A stretch of 32,752 nucleotides of DNA from Deltaproteobacteria bacterium (GTDB lineage: Bacteria > Myxococcota_A > UBA9042 > DTJE01). Shown piece after piece: positions 1 through 8,240 of the stretch. Position 1 is the first letter of the stretch, and each line of letters opens with the position of its first letter. Below the pieces are notes generated by a model that searched no databases, was not told the DNA's origin, and saw only the letters and a list, made by a program, of their open reading frames with translations. A program made the position numbers and the translations under genes. The DNA is taken from the NCBI GenBank assembly GCA_016875475.1, contig VGRB01000006.1, forward strand, positions 1 to 32,752, written 5' to 3'.

Positions 1-1
1 G

Positions 2-154
2 GGGGCGGCCATCGATCGGAAGATCCCTCAGAAGTGGGACAACCACGACCACCACTACGTGCGCAACGACGACTGGCTGCTGTGGGACCTGCGCGAGGCC
101 GGGGCGAGGCCGGTGCAGGACCCGCACGACCGCAAGGGGGGCGCGAATGGGTGA
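2..154 (+). CDS. C-terminal fragment of an unidentified protein (5' end outside window)
   Basis: Frame 2 is open from the window edge to a TGA at 152-154 and encodes about 50 residues. The stretch KWDNHDHHYVRNDDWLLWDL is rich in His, Asp and Trp, and its codons end mostly in G or C as in the neighbouring genes, so it looks like a real coding tail. The stop lies inside the next gene (ATG at 147), an 8-bp overlap that suggests co-translation in one operon. The His/Asp-rich stretch could bind metal, but I do not recognise the family and assign no function. Confidence 0.55.
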   Translation, partial: GAAIDRKIPQKWDNHDHHYVRNDDWLLWDLREAGARPVQDPHDRKGGANG

Positions 155-1949
155 CGCGGACCTCGACGGGCTCGCTCGACGGATGGAGCCGCTGGCGCGG
201 GCCGGGGACACGGCGGTCGCGGACGCGGCCGACCTGGAGGCGGCGTGCCGCGAGGCGCTCCGCCGCTTCAAGGGCCGGGCCGTCGCCGGGCCCGCTGGCG
301 GCCAGGGGGTCGAGCCGAGGTCGGCCCTGGACGGCCTCGCGTTCCGCGCGCTCCGCTACCTGGGCGGGGACCCCGATCGGACGGCGGCTACCCTGCGCGG
401 CTACGACCATCGCCGGTACGGTCCGTTCCTCGGGGTCAGCGACGAGGGCAGCGCGGCGGGTGACATCCGGCGGGCGGCCTACGCGTCGCCGAAGGCCCGT
501 GCGATCGGGCGGACCGCGCCGCTCGAGGTCGGGACGGCGCTCGACCTGGAACGCCTCGGCGGGGTGGGGGAGGTCGCGGTCGGCCCGAACGAATACTGGG
601 AGGCCTGGCGCGAGTGCGCGGGGCGCATCCTGATGACCACGAACGTCGGCACGCGCGTCAACCTGCGGACCTACCTCCCGCCGCCCTGCGTGGAGATCCC
701 GCCGGGACCCGGGCGCCTCGGCGAGGTCGTCCGGGAGGCGAACCGGTGGTTCCAGCGGTTCCGCGACACGCCGGACGGGCGGCCGCGGCCCTGCACGGTC
801 TTCGTCGAGTTCGCCAGGGCGACGCGCTGGACCGGCGCGCAGCGACGGTCGGCGCTCGACCGGATCCGGAAGGGGGTGCGGCGTGCGGGCGTCGCGGTGC
901 CGGAGCGGCACCGGCTCGGCCTGTGCGTCCGCGTCGGCTGGGGGGGCGGCGGCCGCGACGCCGCGCTCCGCGCGATCGACCTCGCGAAGGCGGCGGGCCT
1001 GCCGGAGGTCATGGTGGACGGCGTCACGCGGAAGCGCGCGGACCAGCTCGTCTCCAGGCCGGGGCTCCTCGACGCGCTCCCGCCGGACTGCGTGCAGGCG
1101 GTGCTGCGGCACGCCGCCGCGCAGGGGATCCTCGTCAGGCCCCGGAACCAGGTGGACGCCGACACGGTCGCGCGCGGCGCCTGGGGCGTCCTGAACACGG
1201 CGCGCGGGATGGGGCTGGACCTCGGCAAGTACGGGCTGTTCCCGCTGTCGTTCGAGGACCAGCAGACGGTGGCGGCCGAGGTTTCGGCCTGGTTCCGCAC
1301 GTGGGCGGCGGCCCCGGTGTTCTTCGTGGACCAGGGCCTGCTCACCGCCACGGACGTGCTGGTGGACGGCCGGGCGGTCGAGGGCCTCGATGCGTGGCTC
1401 CGGATGGTGGCCGGAAAGGGGGTCCGCGTCGTGCTCATCGACACGTTGGACAAGTCCAGGGGGCTCCGGATCCTGAAGGAGGGCGGCGACCCGCAAGGGC
1501 TGCTCCCGGAGGACGAGGTCCGGCGGCTCGACGGGCTCGCGGCCGACCTCGGGATCCGCGCGCTCTGGGCGGGGGGGATCACGCTGCCGCAGGCCTACCG
1601 CTTCGGGCGCATGGGCGTGTTCGGCGTCTATGTGACCACCGCGGCGGCCACGACCGTCCGTGTGCGCGGGCGCTACCGCAGGGACCCGTCCCTGGCGGGC
1701 GTGAAGGAGCCGACCTTCGAGGGCGTGTACCGGACGAAGCTGCTGCTGGAGGCAGGGTTCCTGGCCACGCGGGACACCGTCGAGCCCCCGCTCCGTGGCC
1801 GGATCGAGGTGGCCGCCGAGGACCTGACCGCTGCGATTGCGGCGTCCGACCGGTCCGAGGCAGGCGCCGCCGAGTCCAGGCTGGCCGTGCTGGCCGAGCA
1901 GGCCTGGCGCCGGCACCTGGCCGCCTGGTCGCCGGTCACGTCCAGGTAG
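147..1949 (+). CDS. Two-part TIM-barrel-like protein with MfnB-like C-terminal domain
   Basis: This is a 600-aa protein with no signal peptide or membrane segment. Roughly residues 410-530 resemble (5-formylfuran-3-yl)methyl phosphate synthase (MfnB, formerly DUF556). The segment reads VLIDTLDKSRG, then a helix and the strand ALWAGGITL, then GVFGVYVTTAAA. This follows the MfnB order LDTxxKDG, ALAGS, GVRGAAC, and the Schiff-base lysine of DTxxK is present. The other MfnB lysine motif (DVKNP) is not visible. MfnB proteins are about 235 aa, so residues 1-380 are extra. They contain a strand/helix pattern (LGLCVRVGWG, AAGLPEVMVDG) that may be another barrel. The start ATG overlaps the stop of the upstream fragment. 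The last ten codons run antisense through a decayed lipoprotein gene, so the native C-terminus may have been altered. The function is a tentative inference; another aldolase-type barrel is possible. Confidence 0.55.
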   Translation: MGDADLDGLARRMEPLARAGDTAVADAADLEAACREALRRFKGRAVAGPAGGQGVEPRSALDGLAFRALRYLGGDPDRTAATLRGYDHRRYGPFLGVSDEGSAAGDIRRAAYASPKARAIGRTAPLEVGTALDLERLGGVGEVAVGPNEYWEAWRECAGRILMTTNVGTRVNLRTYLPPPCVEIPPGPGRLGEVVREANRWFQRFRDTPDGRPRPCTVFVEFARATRWTGAQRRSALDRIRKGVRRAGVAVPERHRLGLCVRVGWGGGGRDAALRAIDLAKAAGLPEVMVDGVTRKRADQLVSRPGLLDALPPDCVQAVLRHAAAQGILVRPRNQVDADTVARGAWGVLNTARGMGLDLGKYGLFPLSFEDQQTVAAEVSAWFRTWAAAPVFFVDQGLLTATDVLVDGRAVEGLDAWLRMVAGKGVRVVLIDTLDKSRGLRILKEGGDPQGLLPEDEVRRLDGLAADLGIRALWAGGITLPQAYRFGRMGVFGVYVTTAAATTVRVRGRYRRDPSLAGVKEPTFEGVYRTKLLLEAGFLATRDTVEPPLRGRIEVAAEDLTAAIAASDRSEAGAAESRLAVLAEQAWRRHLAAWSPVTSR

Positions 1950-2322
1950 CGGAGCCTCGCGCCCTTCCCGCCCGCGGGCACGGCGGCGAAGACGATCCCG
2001 GCCTTGCCGCACGAACCCGGCGCAGCGCACCGCGCGAGTCGGCCGGCAGCGGGCTCCCCTGGTCGTCGAGGAGGTTCATGGCCGTGCCCGATGCCTCCGC
2101 CACCACGGCGGGCGCGCCATGGACCGCCACGGTCGCGGACGCGCCGCCCGGCGCGGCGTGCGGGCAGGCGGTTCCGGCGCCCGTGTCCCCGCCTCCCCCC
2201 GTGTCCCCATCCTCTCCCAGGTCGCCTGCGTCGCCTGCCGGGCGGCCGACGGTGGAGCTTCCTCCGCACGCGGTCGCGAGCATGAGCCCGGCCGCGATTC
2301 AAGCGAGCACCCTGCCGGTCAT
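1936..2322 (-). pseudogene. Decayed lipoprotein gene (in-frame stop plus frameshift)
   Basis: On the minus strand GGAGGA precedes an ATG at 2322. This opens MTGRVLA, then an in-frame TGA (2301-2299), then IAAGLMLATACGGSS, which is a textbook signal peptide and lipobox interrupted by the stop. The frame continues as an Asp/Gly linker and an Ala-rich segment to about LPADSRGALRR (near 2018). Coding-type third positions (almost all G/C) then move to another frame reading GSCGKAGIVFAAVPAGGK and RLRYLDVTGDQ. The tail runs into the 3' end of the convergent upstream gene. The ORF track lists the middle part as 1936..2283. Two lesions in under 400 bp favour a pseudogene, although sequencing error cannot be excluded. 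The rest of 1950-2463 shows nothing else convincing. Confidence 0.55.
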
Positions 2323-2463
2323 GCGTTCCTCCGTGAAGGAGAGTCGTCGCTCGGTGTTGGCGGTAGGACGGTCGGGAACACGGCGTCAACCCGCGGTTCG
2401 TCCGCGCATGCGGCCCCCCTTGACGCCACCCTTGGGGCTGCAAATGACATTTAAGGATAGTCT

Positions 2464-5160
2464 TTGTCATGGATGGTGGAGATGAAGAACGAAGGGATTT
2501 CGCGGATCGTCGGACGGGCCTCGTTGCCCGGCATGTTCGCACTCCTCGGCGTGGCCGCGGCGTGCGGGGGCTCGGGGGGATCGGCGGCCGGCGCGGACCC
2601 GGCCCCGGACCCGGGCGTCGAGGCCGTCCCGGAGGAGGCGGTCGAAATGGTCGGGGAGACGCCCGCCGAGACGGGGGGCGATCCGCTGACCGAAACGGTG
2701 GATGACCTGCCCGCCGACGCGGTCGCGCCCGGCTTCTCGTTGAGCGTCGATCCGGCGCTGAAGCCGGCGCTCGCGTCCCTGCCGGGCCCGCGCCCGCTCG
2801 CGCGCATGGTCGGGCAGACCGGCATCGCCATGGACTTCGTGCTCGGGGAGCTGATCCTCGCGACCGACGACGACGCGAAGCTCGCCGCCTTTCTCGGCCG
2901 CTGGGGGGGCACCGAGGTCGATACGGTCCCCGGGATCGGCGGTCAGCCGGCGCAGCACCTGGTCGCGCTCGACCCGGCCGCTGCGGACGTGGCCGCGCTG
3001 ATCGCGGAGGTCCGCGGGAAGGCGCCGGCACTGGCCGGCTCGTTCACGACGTCCGCCGAGGCGGCTTCGAAGCTGCTGGCCGTTGCGCTCGCCGAGGCGA
3101 GCCGCGGCGGGCTGGCCGTCAGCCCGAACTTCGTGCTGCCGTACGACGCGATCGCGGACGGGACCACGACCGAGGCGCCGGCCGGCGACGACGCCTCGTA
3201 CGGCCCGAACGCGTTCGCGTGGCCGTACATGGACACCGGGAGCGCGCAGGACATCGGCGTGGGCCGGGCGTGGCAGGCGCTGGAGCGCGCCGGGAGGCTC
3301 GGGAACAGGGTCAGGATCCTGGTCATCGATGGGGGCTTCGCCCCGAGCGCGGACTTCCCGGCCGTCAGGCAGGTCGTCGGCGACTGGAACGTGCCGAACC
3401 CCGGGAGCTGCGGGGGGAGCGCGTGCAACTGGCACGGGACCATGGTGACCACCGCGGCCATGGGCCGGCCGGACGACGGCTTCGGCGCCGCGGGCCCGGC
3501 CGGCCCGGTCGGCGAGCTGCTCGCGGTGCCGTTCGAGACGGACTTCTTCGCGCTCGTGTTCACGCTCGAGCGGATCGTGACCGCGACCCTCTTCGGCGGC
3601 GCGCGGATCGTCAACATGAGCTTCGGGTTCGAGCTGGACCTCGGGTGGGACATCGCGGTCAAGGTGGCGTGCCTCGGCCTGTGCCCATCGCCGAGCGAGA
3701 TCCTGGGCTCGATGACCGGTACGGTCGCCGCCACCGGGAAGCTGCTGTTCGCGTCCGCGGGCAACGCCCAGGGCGGCGCCCCCCAGAAGGACGTGGACAA
3801 CGGCGGCGCGAGCCCGGAAGGGGGGACGACGATTCCGTGCGAGCTGCCGGGGGTGATCTGCGTCGGCGGGATGGCGCACGGCGCGACCGCGCTCGACCCG
3901 GGCTCGAACTTCGGGAGCCAGGTCGAGGGCGATTCGGTCGACATCTACGGCCCGTTCTGGACGTTCGTCGGGCCGGACCCCGATGCCCCCGCCAACGCGG
4001 CGCGCCTGCGGGCCGGGACGAGCTTCTCGTCCCCGTTCGTGGCCGGTGTGGCCGCGCTCGTGTGGGCGGCTGACCCGTCGCTGTCGGCCTCCCAGGTCTG
4101 GCAGTTCCTGCGCGACACGGCCCACGTCGGCGGGGTCGGGACGACCGGCAACCCTCAGCGCGTGAACGCGTTCGGCGCGGTCGCGCGCGTGCTCGGGGGC
4201 GAGCCTCCGACCGTGACCCTGTCCGGCCCGTCGGCCGCGGCACTGAACCGCGAGGTCGCGTTCACCGCGGTCGCGAGCGACCCGGAGCACGGCGCCGGCC
4301 TCTGCCCGCCCCCCGCATGCCCGCTTGCGTGGTCGCCGGAGCCGGCCCGTACCGTCGGGAACACCGCGTACTTCCGGTTCGCCGCGGCCGGCGAGGTGAC
4401 GGTCACGGTAACGGCCGAGGACGCGGTCGGGCAGGCCGACTCCGACAGCCGGACGGTCGCCGTGTCGAACTCGGCGCCGGTCGTCGCGATCTCGCAGCCC
4501 ACGCCCGGCGCGTCCGTGCAGCAGGGCGTCGCGATCCAGCTCCTGGGCTCCGCGACCGACCTGAACGAGGGGCCGGACCCGGGTCCCGGGCCCGTCGCGT
4601 GCACGTGGACGAGCAGCGTGGCCGGCGACGCGGGCTTCCCGAAGAACGGGTGCGACACGACGGCGACGTTCGCTTCGACCGGGCCCAGGACGCTGACGCT
4701 GTCCGCGGCGGACCCGCAGGGGCTCTCGGCGACCGCGACCGTGTCGCTGGCGGTCACGCCCCCCCCGTCGAACCTGCCGCCCGTGATCACCACGGGCGCG
4801 CTGCCGCCGACCAACTACAACGGCGGCTACGCCTGGGACGCTCCGATCTCCGTCGCGGCGGGCGCGACGGACCCGGAGGGGAACAACCCGATCTCCTACG
4901 CGTGGAGGGCCACGTCGTTCCGGCCGAACTCGACGACCGTGTGGGCGGCGGACGTGACGGTCCAGGGGCCGGCCGCGACCGCGGGCCTGTCCTGGACGCC
5001 GGCGTCACACCCGGCGCTCTTCGGTGATTTCGCCGACTTCGGCATCGACTGCTACGACGGCCAGACCGTCAGGCTGACACTCCGCGCGACCGACGGCCTG
5101 GGCAACACGGCCACGAAGACCCTGCCCGACGTCAAGGTCTTCCGCTGCATACTGATCTGA
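2464..5160 (+). CDS. Secreted subtilisin-like serine protease (S8), lipoprotein
   Basis: An 898-aa extracytoplasmic endopeptidase. The N-terminus has a signal peptide ending in a lipobox (GVAAACGG), so the mature protein should be lipid-anchored. An acidic Pro/Glu/Asp linker and a propeptide-like region (to about residue 230) follow. The subtilase domain shows Asp289 (VIDGG), His324 (NWHGT), the oxyanion Asn434 (ASAGN) and Ser520 (GTSFSSP), so the triad is complete. After about residue 580 come two or three beta-sandwich repeats of PKD/Ig type (PPTVTLSGPS, APVVAISQPTPGA, LPPVITTG), typical of substrate-binding or surface modules. The track start is a TTG at 2464, six bases after AAGGA. ATG at 2473 or 2482 (MKNEGISR) are alternatives that leave the signal peptide intact. 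It has its own transcription unit and converges on gdhA. Confidence 0.9.
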   Translation: MSWMVEMKNEGISRIVGRASLPGMFALLGVAAACGGSGGSAAGADPAPDPGVEAVPEEAVEMVGETPAETGGDPLTETVDDLPADAVAPGFSLSVDPALKPALASLPGPRPLARMVGQTGIAMDFVLGELILATDDDAKLAAFLGRWGGTEVDTVPGIGGQPAQHLVALDPAAADVAALIAEVRGKAPALAGSFTTSAEAASKLLAVALAEASRGGLAVSPNFVLPYDAIADGTTTEAPAGDDASYGPNAFAWPYMDTGSAQDIGVGRAWQALERAGRLGNRVRILVIDGGFAPSADFPAVRQVVGDWNVPNPGSCGGSACNWHGTMVTTAAMGRPDDGFGAAGPAGPVGELLAVPFETDFFALVFTLERIVTATLFGGARIVNMSFGFELDLGWDIAVKVACLGLCPSPSEILGSMTGTVAATGKLLFASAGNAQGGAPQKDVDNGGASPEGGTTIPCELPGVICVGGMAHGATALDPGSNFGSQVEGDSVDIYGPFWTFVGPDPDAPANAARLRAGTSFSSPFVAGVAALVWAADPSLSASQVWQFLRDTAHVGGVGTTGNPQRVNAFGAVARVLGGEPPTVTLSGPSAAALNREVAFTAVASDPEHGAGLCPPPACPLAWSPEPARTVGNTAYFRFAAAGEVTVTVTAEDAVGQADSDSRTVAVSNSAPVVAISQPTPGASVQQGVAIQLLGSATDLNEGPDPGPGPVACTWTSSVAGDAGFPKNGCDTTATFASTGPRTLTLSAADPQGLSATATVSLAVTPPPSNLPPVITTGALPPTNYNGGYAWDAPISVAAGATDPEGNNPISYAWRATSFRPNSTTVWAADVTVQGPAATAGLSWTPASHPALFGDFADFGIDCYDGQTVRLTLRATDGLGNTATKTLPDVKVFRCILI

Positions 5161-5348
5161 GCCTTCCGCGCCGTCGCCCGGCTCGCCCCCCTGCCCGCCG
5201 CCCCGCGATGCGGGGCGCGGGCCACCCCCCTTGCGCGGCCGCCTTGCGGCCGCCGAGCGCGCCGCGCCGAGGCGCGGCGCGCCGAGGCGCGGCGCGCTCG
5301 ATCCGAGCCTTCCGCCAGTTCGGGCAAGGGGCTGCGCGGGACCTGCCC
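5161..5348. terminator. GC-rich hairpins and 15-bp repeats between convergent genes
   Basis: This spacer separates the convergent subtilase and gdhA genes. It contains two copies of the 8-bp palindrome GCGGCCGC (5235-5242 and 5246-5253) separated by CTT, able to form an 8-bp stem with a 3-nt loop. Next come two perfect tandem copies of the 15-mer GCGCCGAGGCGCGGC (5264-5278 and 5279-5293), which also fold on themselves. No T-run is present, so this would be a strong-stem, U-poor bidirectional terminator. No coding signal is seen. Confidence 0.5.
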
Positions 5349-6695
5349 CTACACGAGGCCCTGGTCGATCATCGCGTTCGCGACCTTCACGAACCCGGCG
5401 ATGTTCGCGCCCATCACGTAGTTGCCGGCCTGGCCGTACTCGACGGACGTGTCGTAGGCGGCCTTGTGGATCGCGATCATGATCCCGTGCAGCCGGGCAT
5501 CGACCTCCTCGCGGGTCCAGGCGAGGCGCAGGCTGTTCTGGCTCATCTCGAGGCCGGACGTGGCCACGCCGCCGGCGTTCGCCGCCTTGCCGGGCCCGTA
5601 GAGGATCTTGTTCTTGAGGTAGACCTCGATCGCCTCGGGGTTCGACGGCATGTTCGCGCCCTCGGACACGACGTAGCACCCGTTCTTCACGAGGGTGTCG
5701 GCCTCCTCGCCGTCCACCTCGTTCTGGGTCGCGCACGGCAGGGCCACGTCGCACTTGACGAACCACGGGCGCTTGCCGGGGAAGAACTCGCAGTTGTACT
5801 TCTTCGCGTACTCGGCGATGCGGCCGCGGCGGACGTTCTTCAGGTCCATCACGAACCGCCACTTCTCGTCCCGGATGCCGTCGTTGTCCAGAACGGTCCC
5901 GTCGGAGTCGGACAGGGTCACGACCTTGCCGCCGAGCTGGTTGACCTTCTCGACCGCGTACTGGGCCACGTTGCCGGAGCCGGACACGGCCACGGTCTTG
6001 CCGCGGAAGTCCTGGCCGCGGGTCTTCAGCATCTCCTCGGCGAAATAGACGCAGCCGTAGCCGGTCGCCTCGGGCCGGATCAGCGAGCCGCCCCAGTTCA
6101 GGCCCTTGCCGGTCAGCACGCCCTCGAAGCTGTGGGTCAGCTTCTTGAACTGGCCGAACATGTAGCCGATCTCGCGGCCGCCCACGCCGATGTCGCCGGC
6201 CGGGACGTCGATGTTCTGGCCGATGTGGCGGTACAGCTCGTTCATCAGGCTCTGGCAGAAGCGCATGACCTCGGAGTCCGACTTGCCCTTGGGGTCGAAG
6301 TCGGACCCGCCCTTGCCGCCGCCCATCGGGAGCGTGGTCAGGCTGTTCTTGAAGACCTGCTCGAAGCCGAGGAACTTCAGGATGCCGAGGTTCACGGTCG
6401 GGTGGAAGCGCAGGCCGCCCTTGTATGGGCCGATCGCGTTGTTGAACTCGACGCGGAAGCCGCGGTTGACGTGGATCTCGCCCTTGTCGTCCTGCCACGG
6501 CACGCGGAACATGAACACGCGGTCCGGCTCGACGACGCGCTCGAGGACCTTCTGCTCCAGGTACTCCGGGTGCCGGTCGAGGCACGGGACGAGCGTGGAG
6601 AGCACCTCGTGGACCGCCTGGTGGAACTCCGACTCGCCGCGGTTCTTGGCCACCACGTGATCCAGGACCTTCTGCACGTACTTGGTCGCGTCCAT
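5349..6695 (-). CDS. gdhA: NADP-type glutamate dehydrogenase
   Basis: A 448-aa cytoplasmic enzyme that makes glutamate from 2-oxoglutarate and ammonia (nitrogen assimilation), probably hexameric. It is collinear with class I bacterial GdhA, which is about 447 aa. It shows the substrate region PYKGGLRFHPTVN, the catalytic-lysine motif PMGGGKGGSDFDPKGKS, the dinucleotide-binding GSGNVAQYA, and C-terminal blocks EGANMPSNPEA and AANAGGVATSG. The track ORF begins at 6800, but those first 35 residues look untranslated. ATG at 6695 (MDATKYVQ) has an AGGAGAGG ribosome-binding site 5-6 bases upstream and matches the family start. It is monocistronic, with a 224-bp leader region after secF that contains an inverted repeat. 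It converges on the subtilase gene. Confidence 0.97.
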   Translation of the reverse strand: MDATKYVQKVLDHVVAKNRGESEFHQAVHEVLSTLVPCLDRHPEYLEQKVLERVVEPDRVFMFRVPWQDDKGEIHVNRGFRVEFNNAIGPYKGGLRFHPTVNLGILKFLGFEQVFKNSLTTLPMGGGKGGSDFDPKGKSDSEVMRFCQSLMNELYRHIGQNIDVPAGDIGVGGREIGYMFGQFKKLTHSFEGVLTGKGLNWGGSLIRPEATGYGCVYFAEEMLKTRGQDFRGKTVAVSGSGNVAQYAVEKVNQLGGKVVTLSDSDGTVLDNDGIRDEKWRFVMDLKNVRRGRIAEYAKKYNCEFFPGKRPWFVKCDVALPCATQNEVDGEEADTLVKNGCYVVSEGANMPSNPEAIEVYLKNKILYGPGKAANAGGVATSGLEMSQNSLRLAWTREEVDARLHGIMIAIHKAAYDTSVEYGQAGNYVMGANIAGFVKVANAMIDQGLV

Positions 6696-6748
6696 GGACA
6701 CCTCTCCTTGTTGCCCCGCGCCACTCCGGGCGGGGGCTCCCGGGGAAT

Positions 6749-6771
6749 ACCTCCCCGATCCCTGGGGAGGT
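6749..6771 (-). promoter_or_regulatory. Inverted repeat in the gdhA leader
   Basis: ACCTCCCC and GGGGAGGT form a perfect 8-bp stem around a 7-base loop, 54-76 nt upstream of the gdhA start. No T-run follows on the gdhA strand, so it does not look like an intrinsic terminator. It could be an operator or an RNA hairpin. One arm (GGGGAGG) resembles a Shine-Dalgarno sequence but is too far from the start to act as one. Confidence 0.4.
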
Positions 6772-6919
6772 CCTGACCATTCCGGCCGCTGTACTACCAC
6801 CCGGCCGCGGGGGAAGGCAAGGGGGAAACCGACCGATCCGTGCCCGGCCCGGGTCCGGCGCGGCAGTCGGCCGGGCTTCGATCAGGATCCGGCGTGAAGC
6901 GGGGAACGCGGCACGGGGG

Positions 6920-8230
6920 TCAGGCGACGCGGGCGGCGGCGCGGCGGCGCGACATCCAGCGCTCGAACCACACGGTCACGGGCGCCGCCACGAACATCGA
7001 CGAGAACGTGCCGAGCACGATGCCGATGAAGACGACGAGGCCGAAGTCCTTGATCGTGCCGCCGCCGACGAAGTAGATGACGAGCAGCGCGAACAGCAGC
7101 AGCCCGCCGGTCAGGATCGTGCGGGACAGGGTCTCGTTGAGCGACACGTTCACGACCTTCGCCAGCTCGCCCCTGCCCTTCTGCAGGTTCTCGCGGATGC
7201 GGTCGTAGATGACGATCGTGTCGTTGATGTCGTAGCCGATGACCGTCAGGATGGCCGCGACGATCGTCAGCGTGAACTTGATGTCGAGGAGCGACAGGAA
7301 CCCGAACACCACGACCACGTCGCAGACCAGCTTGACGAGCGCGCCCGGGGCGAAGCGGAGGTCGAACCGCAGGGCGACGTAGATCAGGATCCCGATGATC
7401 GCGTACATCATCGCGACCAGGGCGCTCTGGAACAGCTCGCGGCCGACCGACGGGCTGACCGACGCCGTGGACAGGACCTGGACGAACGAGTCGCCGAACC
7501 GGGCCTTCAGCGCGTCCGTCACCTGGTCCTTGATCGCCTCTATCTCGACCGTGAAGCGCGAATCGACGAGGCCCGCGATCTTCGCGCTCGCCTCGTCCTC
7601 GACCCGCCTGGCCTCCTCCTTGACCTCGTCGTCCCTCGCGGTCAGCAGGAGGTCCTTCTCGCGGAGCATGTCCGACACGATGCGCAGCTCCCCCTCGGAC
7701 ACGACCTTCACGTTCGGATGCCCGAGGCGGGTCATCAGCTTCGCCACCTCGGCCTTGCCGGCGGCGACCGGCCAGTCCGCGGGCAGGCTGACGTAGAACT
7801 TGTCGCCCGCGTCGGACGGCGTCTCCGCGACGGTCCCGGCGCCGAAGTGCTTCTCGACCTCCTTGGCGACCTCGAGCTTCCTCAGCGGGGTCAGGAGGCT
7901 CGGCAGCTCCGTGAACATGAGGTACTTCACGGTGTCGGCCGCCGCGGCGCCGCCCACGTCGAAGTCCTGGACCTCGACCTGGGTCCCGCTCTGGCCGGTC
8001 TGCTTCGCGACGAGGTCGTCCACGACCTTCTTGATGTCGCCGCGATCGACGCTGCCGTCGCGCTGGAACTCGGCGATGATCTTCGTCCCGCCCTTGAAGT
8101 CGATCCCGGAGTCGAAGCCCTTCGTGAAGATCAGCACCAGGCTCGCCAGCATCACGATGCCGGCGGCCGGCAGCCACAGGCGGGCGGCCTTCATGAAGTC
8201 GTACGTGGTGCCCGGCTTGATCCATTCCAT
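6920..8230 (-). CDS. secF: Protein translocase subunit SecF
   Basis: A 436-aa inner-membrane partner of SecD. It uses the proton gradient to assist late steps of Sec export. One N-terminal membrane segment (WLPAAGIVMLASLVLIF) is followed by the periplasmic P1 motif GIDFKGGT. A cluster of five membrane segments follows, with the signature VIGYDINDTIVIYDRIREN near residue 340. It is about 110 residues longer than E. coli SecF. The extra length lies in the periplasmic part (about residues 95-240) and is rich in charged helix (REKDLLLTARDDEVKEEARR), so it may be a coiled coil. The gene follows secD by 10 bases and is last in the yajC-secD-secF operon. Confidence 0.96.
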   Translation of the reverse strand: MEWIKPGTTYDFMKAARLWLPAAGIVMLASLVLIFTKGFDSGIDFKGGTKIIAEFQRDGSVDRGDIKKVVDDLVAKQTGQSGTQVEVQDFDVGGAAAADTVKYLMFTELPSLLTPLRKLEVAKEVEKHFGAGTVAETPSDAGDKFYVSLPADWPVAAGKAEVAKLMTRLGHPNVKVVSEGELRIVSDMLREKDLLLTARDDEVKEEARRVEDEASAKIAGLVDSRFTVEIEAIKDQVTDALKARFGDSFVQVLSTASVSPSVGRELFQSALVAMMYAIIGILIYVALRFDLRFAPGALVKLVCDVVVVFGFLSLLDIKFTLTIVAAILTVIGYDINDTIVIYDRIRENLQKGRGELAKVVNVSLNETLSRTILTGGLLLFALLVIYFVGGGTIKDFGLVVFIGIVLGTFSSMFVAAPVTVWFERWMSRRRAAARVA

Positions 8231-8240
8231 CTCGGACCCC

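Noticed and set aside
1299-1949. TGA recoding as an explanation for the interrupted signal peptide at 2299
   Set aside because: Several intact genes here end at TGA with sensible C-termini (subtilase, regulator, kinase), so TGA is a normal stop.
2467-4290. 607-aa minus-strand ORF
   Set aside because: Antisense of the subtilase gene, which carries a complete catalytic triad.
5208-6776. 522-aa plus-strand ORF
   Set aside because: Antisense shadow of gdhA, which has full family motifs; the long open frame is a by-product of high GC.
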